Below are positions 11,116 through 23,166 of a stretch of 64,000 bases of DNA, one piece after another. The translations under genes were made by a program, and so were the position numbers. Each line of letters begins with the position of its first letter. Positions within the stretch are counted from its first letter, which is position 1. Source of the stretch: Dysidea avara (Eukaryota; Porifera; Demospongiae; Dictyoceratida; Dysideidae); assembly GCF_963678975.1 (NCBI RefSeq), contig NC_089274.1, positions 3,894,001 through 3,958,000 of the forward strand, given 5' to 3'. The notes under the pieces are model-generated. The model was not told the DNA's origin. It saw nothing but the letters and a program-made list of their open reading frames with translations, and ran no database searches.

Positions 11116-14100
11116 ATGGAAGTGAAGTTTATTCTGAGTTATTTGCTAGTGACGAGTTTTAGTAATAGACCGAGTGTTAGTGTGCTACCTGAATTATTGC
11201 CTATATACTGTGCTAACTGTACCTGTGTTTCCAGTAATGGCGCCAAGTTACCGTTCAGCACATTCAGTTCACCAATACAGTTGAGTAGACTTGCGTGTGG
11301 GGGCATAGGATCTATGGTGGGGGTGTGCACGCGGGTGTGTACGTAGCCTGGTTCAGTTTGTAGAGTTGTACATTATATTTTGTTTCACTACTGTGCAGAG
11401 TAATCCATGGCAAATCAGTTTACCAGTTCCCAGCTTGTGTTTACGAGTCAGTGTGCATTAATAATAATACCACATCTTTGGTAAGTAAAATTTGTATGTA
11501 TGCGTGAATGGCAATGGGTTCTAACTTCTATGTGGCTTTTAGGTGTGTACCAATGATACTAGTAACAGCGTTTATAACTCTGAAGGCGTCATGTTGAAGA
11601 GTTGGTTAGATCCGATGGCCCACAGCTTAGTGTTGCAATTTAATGCCAAACAATTGAGGTGTGTTTTTATAGGCATTATGTTTGCCAACTTTCATTATAT
11701 TATATATCACAGTGGTAGTATGCATTGTCAATGTGTCATGTATTACATAAAGGTTAAAAATGAAATTGTAAAGCCTTCTCATTACAGAACTGTCATTGTA
11801 AGTTGCCAACCCAAGCAGCAGTCAACGGATGATGATGATACAATTGTATGTATGGTTGTATTATAGAATGCATTGTATGAATTGCTAGCCTTATAGGGGC
11901 ATAAATACAGAGCTTAACACCTGGTACCATGCTTCATTGTATAATGGCACATGTCGTAGGGTTATTACATGACCTGTCTCATGCAACACTCACTATTTGT
12001 ACTTTGCAGGAGTTTATTGTGACTGACAGCACAGTTTGTAAGTATTTGGAAGATTTCATCTCAGCTGCATCACTGCATTCCTCTCCAGTTCTTTTACTAG
12101 GTGATTCTAAGTGGTGTAATGTCTTCATCTGTGTCGGTGTTGTGTAGTTTAGTATGATAATTTCGTATAAAATTTCATGCTACAATTTTGTATGGTTTTT
12201 TGAGCTACCAAAATTTATTTCATGATTTTTTTGGTTGGTATGTGATGCAATCTAATCACAATACATCAGACACACTTTTTATGGTTAGTATAATAACAGC
12301 ATGTGTATGTTGAACGACTTGCGTGTTTACCATGCGGTCTACAAAAAACCTTTTGCTCTACACCATTTGATTCAATGCACCACAAATGGTAAACAACAGT
12401 GGTTAGAAACTTCAACTTTGGTGAAGCCCTTGCAGACGATGAGTACTTTGTGAAACACAAAAACTGCTTCAATGCATGGAAGTAGGCTGACTGACCCAAA
12501 AGGAATGGAGACAGACGACTTTTCAGCTTTATCATACAATATGCTAGTAGTGTATAGTAGGGACAAGGAAGCTTGATCATTGACCACGATAAAATATCGT
12601 CCAAAAGCCTGTCTCGATTTCTCCTTACAATGATATGGCAGTATTGGTTAGGTCAAATCAAGCTGAAAAGTGTCTTCAGATCAAACAAAACACTTTCATC
12701 AGTTGCTACAGAATTTATTGAATGAAAGTTTCTTCCCGTTACTACTTTATAATTTTATGAACTCTTGGTAAAGAATAAGCTATTTACACACCACTGAGGG
12801 TGCAAATACCAGAAATGAAAGCAGTTTTCTTACTGGTAGGCTTATAAAATTATGCAACTGTTCAAAGTGTTGCTCGGTTGCACAAGATACCACGGGTCAA
12901 TTGGTCACCTTTAAGTATCAAAACATGTACAGGTATTACACTCTCAAGTAGAACAGTAATTAGCCCAATTGTCGCTATGCTCGGGCTAAAATTCTTTAAA
13001 GGGAGGATTGCATGAAATTTTTGATGTTATTTTTTTACATCAATGTGTAGTGTATCTGGTGTGTTTAATGTTTGTAAGATATGTTTTTGAAATAAAAATT
13101 AATTTACTGGTGAAAAAGCAAGCAAAAAAACAAGATTCCAAGCCCGTTTATGGCTTCTTCCATTTTGCAGTCCTGCTATTCATGACGTCACAAGTGTAAG
13201 TGTATAAAGATATGATCATTGGAATACTGTGTAAGTTAGTTGTATATTAGCATCTGTGAAGATAATGTCAAAGTGATGCGTGGCTTATGACTTCTAACGT
13301 ACCTGGCGAAATATTAGCTGCTTTCAATTCCCTAAGGATCCAACTTTGTGAGCAATTTGGACGAGAAAAATTGCAAAGTACTAGAGCTGACTGGATAGGT
13401 CCATCTGAAAACTCTTGTTTATGCAGCAAGCATTTCACAAAAGACTGCTTCGAAAAAGATACTGAATTAGCAGCAGGTTTTGGAATAAAGAAAAGTAGAA
13501 GGAGCCATTTCAACGATTTTTAAAAGGCCGGCGACTCCCTCCTCTGCTCCATCCCAGTCATTAGAAGGTTGTTCCTCGTCACTAAAACAAGCTGTTTCAT
13601 CACACCATGAATGGAATGAGCCACAAAGAAAAGGCAAGCCTTTGAAAAAAGAGAGATCTCGAGTAAGTGTAGTCATGCACAGTGCAAGTTCACTTAGCCA
13701 GCTATAGATTATAGCTATACATGTAGCCATAGCTATGTAGTCCATGCATATTGCAATAACGATGCCTTATGATATACTATTAAGCATACAGATTGTCGAG
13801 GAGGCACTACTTGCAGCTGCATCTTGAAGCATCCAGTTAGAATCAATAAGTGATCCACAGACAGGTGAATCAGATACCCAATCAGGACTTAGCGATTCAC
13901 AGCAGATACTAACTCATCAAACAGGTTATGCCTGAAATGATATCTATATGTAAGTGCTATATGAGGTACCGATAGCTATAGCCCATGGCTATTTTAAATT
14001 GATGTACTGCATTCTATGTATGCAACCAGAAACTCAAGCTAAACCTGAAGTCCACGACTGGAGTACAATGCGACTTGTTGAGTCCAATACCTATGTCATC

Positions 14101-17100
14101 TCACCCCTACCATTAACCTTCACTCCTATTAAGGATGCTGCTGATTTCTACGAGACAGATACTACCACTACTGAAGAGGGAATTGATACATATGCTCCAT
14201 CTGTGATGTCGTAAGTACTCCACAATCGACAAATTTAGTAATATAATTTAAAACCAATACACTCTAGATCTTAAGATTGCTCTGATCAGTCTGGTTCACA
14301 TGCCAAGTACCTATGCTACTTGGCGTTTGATTCAGCTCTATTGCTGCTTTTTTCACTCTGTACTGCTTGTGAGAGTTCTTCCACTAGTTTAATTGTGGGT
14401 CACTACTCTGCATTCGACAAATCTGTCATGAATGCAATCATGTATTTGTGTGGAGGAGTCAACCACATTTTGGTAGAACACCATCTTGACTTCTGCTGCC
14501 ATTCTTTACACTGGTGCACAACCTGCAAAGGCACTGAGATTATTTTCAATATTCAATTGTCCGACTATCACTACATCAACCTTTTTTCGTCATCAAAGAA
14601 CCTACTTACAGCCCAGTATAGACTTTATTTGGGAGAAACATCTGCAAAGGCTACTGAGGGAATTGAAAGAAAACAATAACCAACTGATTATTGGAGGTGA
14701 TAGAAGGGCTGACAGTCCTGGACACAGTGCCAAATTTGGATCATATTCAATGGTTGAGTTAATGAAGAATAAGGTGATAGACATTAAATTAGTTTAGGTA
14801 TATTACATGTGCAAAATATTATGATACTATACTAGAGCAATGAAGTTAAAGGGAGCCATCACATGGAAAAAGAAGGCCGTTTGCAGTGCATAAAATATTT
14901 AGGAGATAATGGTTTTCAGGTGGATACACTGATTACAGATTGTCATAAGCAAATAAACAAATGGCTCTGTGAAACATGTCCATCTGTAAAACACCGTTAT
15001 GATGTGTGGCATGTAGCCAAAGGTAATTCACTGATGTACAGGATTGTCTGAACAAACATGCAGGAAGTTGGAGAAACTAGCTAAGCAGAAGAGCTGTGAG
15101 CTAGTTGGAGAGCATCATTAACCACCTGTACTGGTGTGTCTCCTCAGCAGCAGAAAGCAATGAAGATGTCATTAGGACAAAGTAGTTATCATTAGATAAT
15201 AATGTGCATAGAAACCATAGAAACCATGGAACCAGACATTTTCATAAATGTGATCATGGCAGCGTGATAGAAAGAAGTGGTTTAAGAGACATGAGTTTAA
15301 AGCATTTTCTTAATTGCTTAGCTATATGCATGCTGTTTAATATTGTTGTAGATACCAAAGCAAGCAAGAAATTGGGTGCACTATTGACAAATACCCATCT
15401 TTGTAATGACATGGTCAAGCTGTCCCCGAAATATCAAAAATCACCTGTGGAATCCTTCCATAATGTCATACATTTTGCACCCAAGTCTGTAGCATTTTCA
15501 TATCTAGGAATGCAATGCAGGTAGGCATAAAATGTTTCATCAAAGGGATTCTGTTATACCTAGAACTATGCGGTTGTGGTATCTGATTTTAAGATATGTA
15601 GGATACACTGTGAGATACACAGGACATGAAAACATATAGTTGTCCAGTAACAGAGTCCCTTTTGTGAACCTGTCAAAGTATATTATGATGACTTACATTG
15701 TTTTTATTTAACTAATTAAATTTCCTCACATACAGGTTAAAACTAGCTGCATTTCATTTCAATGAAAATGCTAACAGACCTCAAGCTGTTACCAAGGAAG
15801 GTGATGAATGCTATGACATTATATTCCCTAAGTATAAGAAGGGTGGGTACATTGTAAGAAAAGCTTTGGTAAAGCCAACATATGGTAAGGAATAGATGCA
15901 TGTGTATTCAGTGACGTATGCAAGCACATTTTGGCAGATTACATTGAGGAGCTGATGGCAGAAACAGCAAAACACTGTACAGTTGGAGAAAAATGGGACA
16001 ATTCCAATGCACCAAAGACTCCAGAGGCCCTTGCATCTGCATACGAAAGGCCAGATAAAGCTAAGGCCATTCAAGAACACAAAAGTAGATTTAAAACATG
16101 ATATATTATAGTTATTATATTATGTAATTAGATAACATTAAGAAGGTACAGTTGTAGGATACTTAAATCCTGTACGTGTTGATGAAGGAAACTTATTTCG
16201 TATCTTCGTTACAGCACAGGCAGGCAACACTACTCTCACTGATCTGCCAAGCCTCCCCAACACCATCTTGTCAGTTGTCGATATGCTATAAATTGATATT
16301 GCCTGCAAGATAATTATTGTAACAAGTTCAATTTATTTTAACTTACTCATTGGCTGATTTTACTAGAAAATCACCATACAGCTGATAATATTGAAAACAA
16401 GCAGTTTGCAGGACCCACACATTCAAGCAGATGGCTTCAAAGCCTTCATGTTGAGTGATACACAGTGCACCTGTCTCAGTCATTTTATCTACTGTCTGAT
16501 AAATTTCACAACAGCACGCACACACTCAACCGCAGGTGGCATAATTTCACAATTCTCACATCTGCACCTTGTATGAATACGTATAATACATGAATAGTTA
16601 GCTGTAGCATAATAGAGTAACTATCTAGATTATTTATGCTATGTAGCTAGTGGCTCCTGACTTACTAGTCTATTCATCTACCGAGTACGAATTTTCATTG
16701 CTATCACTGGCTACTGGTTTGAATTGATAAGGGTCAACCGTGTGCTCCATCTCTTCCTCCATGTCGCTAGCTTGCTCACTGACTTCAGATGACTCGGTGA
16801 TTGTACTGGTATCTGAGCTACTGATGCTTGCTGTATCGCTCAAATCGTCATCAAGGATTCTGAAGGCCATGTCATTACAAAACGTGGCAGAGGATGTACG
16901 AAAACAGTCTTTAAAGTCTTACTACACATGAGACAACACTATGCAAGAAGCCCCATGATTTATCATACGCTTACACTTGTGACATCATGAGTAACAGGAC
17001 CGCAAAATGGGGAAGAATCCATAAATGAAATGGAAAAGAAGCCATAAATGAGCTTGGAATCCTGTTTTCCTGCTTGCTTTTTCACCACTAAATTATTTTT

Positions 17101-20100
17101 ATTTTCAAAAATAAATCTTACAAACACTAAACACATTACATACACTACATTGATGTAAAAAAATGGCATTAAAATTTCATGCGATCCTCACTTTAACAAC
17201 TTATTGAAAGTGTCTTCTGATGAAATTTTGCTGTATGGTGACAGCCACTCATGCTCAAGATACAGATGGTAATTCACGTCTATTGTGTATGACATATAGG
17301 GAATTTCTACGTAATTATGTGACCAGATCTGCGATAACCTGGCATAATGGTGCAAGCCTAAATTTTCAGTATAAGCCATTGATTGCAGTGGATAACATAT
17401 TTACATAATTGAAAAAAAATCATAAAATTTTTAAATACTTTGTTCTTTGTGAAGAAAGGGTCTAATGATAAAAACCTGGATATCATCTTATTCGCCTACT
17501 CAAGGGGAGTTCAAAAACCTTCGTTTTATTGCAGTAGACTACAGGATACATGAGTTATGGGCCTTTGTTTACATCACGTTGAAGTGATCATACGTGATTG
17601 ATCTTTCTTCACTGATTCGTCTCTGTATGTAGTGAAGAAAGATGATAGAAGGAGAAACTTACCCAGTAATGGACTCCATTGTTCATGGCAAACACGTTGG
17701 TACAAATTGTAACTCTGTACTGCTTTGTGTTTGTAAGATACAGCCGTTTTTGTAGGTGCCTGTAATTTATTTTTGCAAACTTGCTGTACAAATTGACCTT
17801 TTTGTTGCTACTTTGTAGGGCTGTAACTCCAAAAGCTGTTGGCATACAAGGCTGAAACTTGGCCAAAGCATACACTTGGCTAAGTAGATTATAAATATTC
17901 AATAGTAAAGAATTAGAAAAATGTACTATTATACTGGGTTTTTGCAGATCCAGTCAGATATGACGCGAGTTACTGTATCTATGACTAGTATTCAATAAAA
18001 AGTAATGAAACAAGAGATGAATGATGGTATTATAGCATCAGTGGTGCTCAGATATATGACCTGTGTCAGTACGATGGTCCGCATTCTATTCACCCGGGTC
18101 AGAAGTTGCTCGAAAGAACAGGCCCTTTCAGTTGTCTGGAGCTTAGTCTCGGCTAACAGGATGAAGTAGCTAATACAATTTCCACTTGAGTACTATCCAA
18201 TCACTCACCGATCTCGCCATCCGGCTGAGTCAGTGTGTTCAGAGGAACAAGCCGTCGAGTATCATTCCGTCTATTAAGAAACAAATCTCTTCGTTGATTG
18301 CAGTCCAGGCGTTGGCAAAAGTCAAAGTGATCACCATAGATATCACGTGCAACACTTGAAATTATAAGCGCCCTGCTCTTTCAGCATCATAAGTGCTTTC
18401 TGAAATAATTTTGTGGTGACTACAGAAAAGCGTTGATACAGAAAATTAATGCCTCAGTATGGTTTCGATGCTTGAAGAAGACAACTAACCTGATTGAAGA
18501 TAAAAGGAAAGATAAGGCGCACAGGGCGTACACTAATCGGAACCCCAAAAGGCACATCCCTGGATACTTCACTTTTCAGATGAATAGCTGGGGCGCGCGG
18601 CACCATTTCAGATGCAGTATGCATGGGTTCACCAGTCATAATAATATTTACAAAAAAAAAGTTTACAAACAAGTACACAGAAAAATTTGGAATTTTCAAC
18701 TATAGAGTAGGGAATTTTGGAATTTTCAACTATAGAGTAGGGAATTTTGGATTTTCAACCAGTGAGTTTGTTGTTGTGGCGTAAAATAGTGACCATACAC
18801 TGCTTTGTTTGCGCTCTAAGCTTGCGACTGTGGTCAGTGAGTGAGTGCGACGAAATTTCAAGTTTTTGAAGGTTTTAAAAATATTCTGTATCCAGTCACC
18901 GGTAAGTGTTTTCTTGTTTTTAATGTTGTATTTCATGTTAGATGGACTAATATTATTCCGTAAAGGTGATTTTCGTGTTCACTTACTTTTTCCTGTTGGC
19001 CAATTTGGATTGGTTCGTAAGATCCGGTCACATTTATAATTACTATAGTATATTAATTTTAAAATGAAGTAGGGATCCAAGTGATAAAAAGTAGTGAAAC
19101 AAGAGATGAGTGATGGTATTACAGCACAGCTCAGTGGGAAAATCCCTACATTAGCATGTTATAACTATTATTTTCTTCACTGCCAAAGTAGGGATTTTCC
19201 CACAGAGCTACACTGTAATAATTATTATCATTCATCTCTGTTTCACAACTTTTTATTGCTTGGGTCCCTTAAAATTATTTTTAGTAATTTGTTAATATAA
19301 AGCTGTGACTGTTCTATTAGAGTATCTTGAGTCAGCCTTCACCTACCAGGGGCATGTCACTATTTCATATTTGCCAGTATTATGAATACAGCTACATAAT
19401 AGGGTAGGTGGTCATCGTGATCGAGTAAATAGATTGTTAAGCGGTGTGGTCTCTGTGTTCAATCGTTATTAATCAACCAAGATCGTTGATGGGCTTGGTC
19501 TTGAACTTATCATGAAGTTACAGGTATCTACTGAGCATAAATAAATTTGTAACGTCTACATATGCTGCTCAAGGAAAGTGTTGATAGGGATATGGTTTCG
19601 TTGCATGAAGAAGATGACAAGCAGCCTGATTGAAGATAAAAGGAAAGACAAGGTGCAAAGGGCACACACTCATTGGAACCCCAAAGGCACATGCCACTGG
19701 TGAGTTTGTTATTGTGGTAGTTGGCTGTGTATCGCTTTGTTTGGCCTCCAGCCTTGCGACTGTGGTCAGGCAGCAGGCTGGCAGACAAAAATTAAGAATT
19801 TTGGTGATTTTTAAAGTTATATCCAGCCGCCTGTAAGTGTTTCTTGTATTTTTATGCTGTATTTGATGTTAGATGGACTAATGTTATTCCGTAAAGGTGA
19901 TTTCCAATGTATAAGATGTCTCTAGGATGATTTTAAAGGCAGCATTTTAGGCGGTGTGCGTCAATTTTGGGGGGATCCCTACTTAAGCAGTACTACCGTA
20001 CTGTTTGATAATAGAATATTCAACTGACAAATTTATCTGTTTGTTATTGTAGAGAATTTATATCACTTGTGCTCAAGTTCCACTGTGTAATATTTGTATA

Positions 20101-20478
20101 TCCTGTACACATGTGTATATTGTGCATCTGGCTTTCCTCCTCACAGGTAGCAGCTTAACACCGCTGAAGACAAGGACACCTTCACTGTCATCAACCACCA
20201 CATCAGTGGCATCAACAGCACATTCAGCAATTACAAATACTACTATCACACCATCTAACACTTCTACTCCAGAATCACCTGAAGACAATGGCGGTTACAA
20301 ACTATTGTACATAGTTGTACCAATTGCAGCCCCAGTAGCTTTCATAATTGCTTTCATTACTGTGTTCTGTTTAATGCACTGGTATCACCAGCGAACGAAA
20401 AAGAAGCTCTACATTAAACTAACGCCAACAATTTACACCGATGAAGATGATGGTCAAGACAGCGATGATTCTGACTGA
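11116..20478 (+). CDS. Type I membrane protein with MRH-like domain (gene B)
   Basis: Six exons: 11116-about 11342, 11399-11480, 11543-11658, 11788-11845, 12010-12100 and 20147-20478. Phases match at each visible junction; the first donor is uncertain. The N terminus is a signal peptide (KFILSYLLVTSF). The ectodomain shows YCANCTC, VYQFPACVYESVC, LVCTND and RTVIVSC, parallel to gene A (RAVVVVTC). The last exon encodes a Ser/Thr stalk, a membrane helix (LLYIVVPIAAPVAFIIAFI) and a tail with YIKL and the acidic DEDDGQDSDDSD. A tyrosine motif plus acidic serine cluster is the sorting pattern of mannose-6-phosphate receptors and furin, so a Golgi-endosome role is inferred. The 8,046-bp last intron contains the Kolobok element. 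That the last exon belongs here rests on phase and architecture. Confidence 0.6.
13273..16101 (+). pseudogene. Kolobok transposase with THAP domain
   Basis: Segments in order: THAP finger (13270-13523; CVAYDF and FPKDPTL in one frame, then RADWIGPSENSCLCSKHF in the next), an acidic linker (14041-14213), a core segment TFFRHQRTYLQP with GDRRADSPGHSAKFGSYSM (14486-14797), LITDCHKQINKWL and HRYDVWHVAKG (14863-15021), SPKYQKSPVESFHN with HFAPKSVAFSYLGM (15360-15520), and LKLAAFHFNENANR with FPKYKKGGYIVRKA (15736-15885), ending at TGA 16101. These are hallmarks of Kolobok transposases with a DDE catalytic core. The THAP domain is split between two frames and several linkers contain stops, so the copy is inactive. 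Confidence 0.85.
16138..16870 (-). pseudogene. P2X7 C-terminal ballast-like protein inside the Kolobok element
   Basis: First exon (16870 to about 16673): an acidic Ser-rich leader ending VDPYQFKPVASDSNENS. Second (about 16567-16347): CRCENCEIMPPAVEC, then CCCEIYQTVDK, ALCITQHEGFEAICLN and VLQTACFQYYQLYGDF. Third (about 16286-16138): AYRQLTRWCWG, then VRVVLPACAVTKIRNKFPSS and GFKYP. The cysteine spacing and ILP/VLPxC...IRxxFP...GFKxP order match the zinc-binding ballast domain that ends vertebrate P2X7 receptors. One frameshift lies between VEC and CCCEI and one after CWG. The stop is 36 bp from the transposase stop, in convergent orientation and inside the inverted repeats, so it looks like element cargo. 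Confidence 0.8.
17319..17956. repeat. MITE with GTGACCxGATCTGC ends
   Basis: The left end GTGACCAGATCTGCGATA and the inverted right end TGACTGGATCTGCAAAAA define about 640 bp of non-coding DNA next to the Kolobok right end. The inner text (GGCTGAAACTTGGCC) recurs in relatives nested in the MULE copies. Confidence 0.6.
18450..19915. repeat. Two direct copies of a dispersed repeat
   Basis: About 18450-18995 and 19575-19915 share long blocks in the same order: GAAGACAACTAACCTGATTG versus GAAGATGACAAGCAGCCTGA, AACCCCAAAAGGCACAT, GCGACTGTGGTCAG, then GATGGACTAATATTATTCCG. The first copy is interrupted by hairpin-type DNA with a 30-bp tandem (TTTGGAATTTTCAACTATAG) at 18688-18760. The family was not recognised. 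An ORF in each is fortuitous. Confidence 0.65.
19071..19269. repeat. Hairpin MITE
   Basis: Inverted arms: AGGGATCCAAGTGATAAAAA... and ...TTTTTATTGCTTGGGTCCCT, with the inner pair GTGGGAAAATCCCTAC/GTAGGGATTTTCCCAC. About 200 bp, no coding potential. Confidence 0.7.
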
Positions 20479-21445
20479 AAAGTATCATTGACTTGCATTT
20501 TTTATATATTTGCGATAATTGTATGTACCAGTTTTTAGTCAGGTTCAGTTTACAAAGATTGTGTTTTTAGCCATTTACAGTAACTTTGGTTTGCACTTGT
20601 ATTCCCAGTAGAATCCTTCCTGTATGCATTATTCCTATGCTGTTATGTAGACCCTTGAAATAGCATGATGCACACACTACAGTGCTTTAGTTGCTCAAGA
20701 GTTGGAAAATCTAACCATGTTAGTAACAGCAAGAGTTTATAATGGTGCAGGTAACACATTATAACACATTATAAACTCTTGGTAACAGCTTACTTTATGA
20801 TGGGTGTATTGTTAATTGAGGAGTGGGGTGAAATAAATGCTTGCATTATCTATGAGTGAGTGTATTAACTGGTCTAGCTGGTCCGACTTTGGTTGGAACA
20901 TTTTCACTCTTTTTGCCAAGACAAGATACTAGTACGTTAGTGATTTCACTTCCAAAAACAATTTTCTCTTTTCGGAGTGTGCTTCACGTATTTTGCAGTG
21001 TGTCCCTCACCACCATCAAAGCCAGACTAGCTTCCCTACACCTCTGCCTGTGGCTAGTGATCCCCCACTGTGTTGTATGAGTGATTCTTAGCAGGTGCTG
21101 GTAGTGGGCAATTTCTAATCATGCTGACGTTTCACCATGAAGTTCATACCAGACAATATTTCATCACAATTATAGCATCACATTATGTAGTGGTCATGAC
21201 CTTGCTTTCCTTGTTCTGGTGGCCAGGCCAAGGTCATTCTGTGGTCCTAAAGGTGACCTTATTAACATTCTCAAGTTGAGCATGAAAGTTTCTAATAGAA
21301 CAGTCAGAAATGGATCACAGAGCAAACAATACAAACATACTAAACTGTTTTTAAAATTACACACAAATGGACAACAGTTAAATATTGTCAATACACAACA
21401 CAAAGTCTTATGTACATACACTGTCGTAAATTGTGTAGTGTTGAC
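20479..21445. other. Intergenic region between tail-to-tail genes B and C
   Basis: 3' flank of two convergent paralogues. It contains two TTCTAATAGAACAGTCA-like palindrome motifs (near 21290) and a short direct repeat ATAACACATTATAA near 20757. No gene was recognised. Confidence 0.4.
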
Positions 21446-21768
21446 CTACAAGGAAGTGACCTTATAGTGCACATGTGCACCATGATTTGTCTTCTTCCAC
21501 ACAAAGTACACAGTGATGGTGACAATGCAGCCAATAATAATAACAGTGACTATCAATAGAGCAATACCCAGGGGAATATTCCTGCCTTTATCATTGCTTT
21601 CTGGCAAACTCTTGGGAGATGCAGTGACTCTACTCACAGTGGATGGTCCTGTTGGTGAGGCATCCATACTTGTTGTCATGGTACCGGCTGTGGTTGCCAT
21701 GGTATCAGTCACTGTAGTGGTACAAGTAGCAGTGTTGGTAGGTTTAACAGGTGAGATACAGAAGTAGG
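21446..21768 (-). CDS. 3' exon of an MRH-like type I membrane protein (gene C)
   Basis: A 107-codon terminal exon after an acceptor TTTAAG, starting in phase 1. It reads YFCISPVKPTN, a Thr/Ser-rich stalk, a membrane helix (PLGIALLIVTVIIIGCIVTI) and a short tail KKTNHGAHVHYKVTSL. The order Cys-Pro, stalk, GIALLIV helix and lysine stop matches gene A (YCVPPS..., GIVLSIVGAIVVGCIV, KKKK), so this is a paralogue. The tail lacks a clear YxxPhi signal. Upstream exons are not adjacent; the only sure candidate of this family on the strand is 53812-53930, 32 kb away. Confidence 0.65.
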
Positions 21769-22175
21769 CTTAAAGACTAGAGAGGAAATTTTACATGATC
21801 AATAGCATTATGTATCTGTTGCATTCACCTGAGCCCTCATTACTGTTACAATGTAATGCACTGTAAACCATGGCCAGAACAAGAGACAATGCTTTGTTTA
21901 GAATATCAGTGCAAGTTTGTACATAGTCAACATGCTTGTATTAATATGATTCCATTACAAATCCATTGTTGCTGATTGTGAAATATCCTAATAGAACAGT
22001 CACACTTGATTTTGAGCTACAGTAAATGTTTATTAATGCTGAGCAATATAGATAACACTTAACAAAATATTGAGTACAATAAGATGAAGTGAAAAATATA
22101 GCAGACTCCTAACTATTGTCTGAAAAGTTTGATTTAAAACTATAAGTAGTTAAAGTCTAAGTAGCTAAAGTCTTT

Positions 22176-22262
22176 GAGCAGGCTGTAGGACCAGGTGCCC
22201 TACAGACCTTCAGCACTTGTGCTGTAAAGCATTAATAAATAAAAAATAAATAAATAAATAAA
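22176..22262 (+). repeat. SINE tail (family 1)
   Basis: GCAGGCTGTAGGACCAGGTG, ACCTTCAGCACTTGTGCTGT and a (TAAA)n end. The same tail ends repeats at 25200-25435, 42281-42516, 51590-51710 and 54110-54318, in the same order. Confidence 0.65.
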
Positions 22263-22825
22263 AAATATACTGTGTGTATTTGTGCATGGTTGTGATGAGT
22301 CACCCTTGAGCCCTAGGTACATCTGATCAGCAATTACTGTTGTACAAATTGATTTAAACCCATCAAATTTATGTTCTTACTTCAGGGCTGTAGCCAGACT
22401 TTATCTGGGTAGGCTCTTTTAGAAGAAAAGTGGACCTTTTTATATGACATGTTTCAGATTATATTATGGTGTGCGTTGCATGCTGAAACTAGGGGGGTCT
22501 GGCCTCCCCCCAGGAAATTTTTGAAAATAGATACTAAAAGGTTGAATTTAGTGGAATTTCAGTCAATAAAAATAACAATTTTTTAGGTAAGCTGAAGACC
22601 AGCTGTATGGATGATATCTGGAAAAATATCTCTAGTCTCTACTGCTACTGTAATTATACCATCTGCACATGTATGTGTCTAAATGTAATATATTGGAATG
22701 TCACAGTGAATAAGAATGGAAAAGATTGAGCACTCCGCCATGATCAACAGGGGCAGTGGAGCAGAACAAGGGTGTCTTAAACAATGAAATTTACACATTA
22801 CATGGTGTTGAAGCATGGATGCTAT

Positions 22826-23166
22826 CAGGGCCGCCAAGAGAAATTAAGGGGCCCTGGGCAAAGAGTTAAAGTGGGGCCCTATGAATCACAACTTCACCCA
22901 AGCTGTAAGTTGAGGACCAAAAAAAAGGTAATTACATGCTGACAATGACAATAGCTACCCCTCACCAACCATATCTCCTTATTTATAAGCTTGCTACACT
23001 GCTCCTCTGAAGAATACTGTGACTGCTCTATTAGAGTATTTAGATCTGACTGCTCTATTAGAGTATATCGATCTTTTAAACAGGTGTTCAATGGGGCCTC
23101 CTGAGGCCCCTTTCAGGCTGGGGCCCGGGGCAAAATGCCCCAGTTTCCCCCCCATGGGCGGCCCTG
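22826..23166. mobile_element. hAT-type MITE with 8-bp TSD
   Basis: 341 bp beginning CAGGGCCGCC and ending GGCGGCCCTG, flanked on both sides by GATGCTAT (22818-22825 and 23167-23174). Eight-base duplications and CAG...CTG ends are hAT hallmarks. It has no ORF and contains two CTCTATTAGAG palindromes. Confidence 0.85.

Larger units (their letters stand above)
13000..17192 (+). mobile_element. Kolobok DNA transposon
   Basis: A 4,193-bp element flanked by TTAA on both sides (12996-12999 and 17193-17196), the Kolobok target duplication. Ends read AGGGAGGATTGCATGAAATT and, inverted, AGTGAGGATCGCATGAAATT. The inverted repeats extend about 200 bp (13000-13205 and 16965-17192) with moderate divergence and an indel. 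Contents: a THAP/DDE transposase on + and a convergent P2X7-ballast-like ORF on -. Frame breaks in both genes show an old, inactive copy. It lies in the last intron of gene B. Confidence 0.88.
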
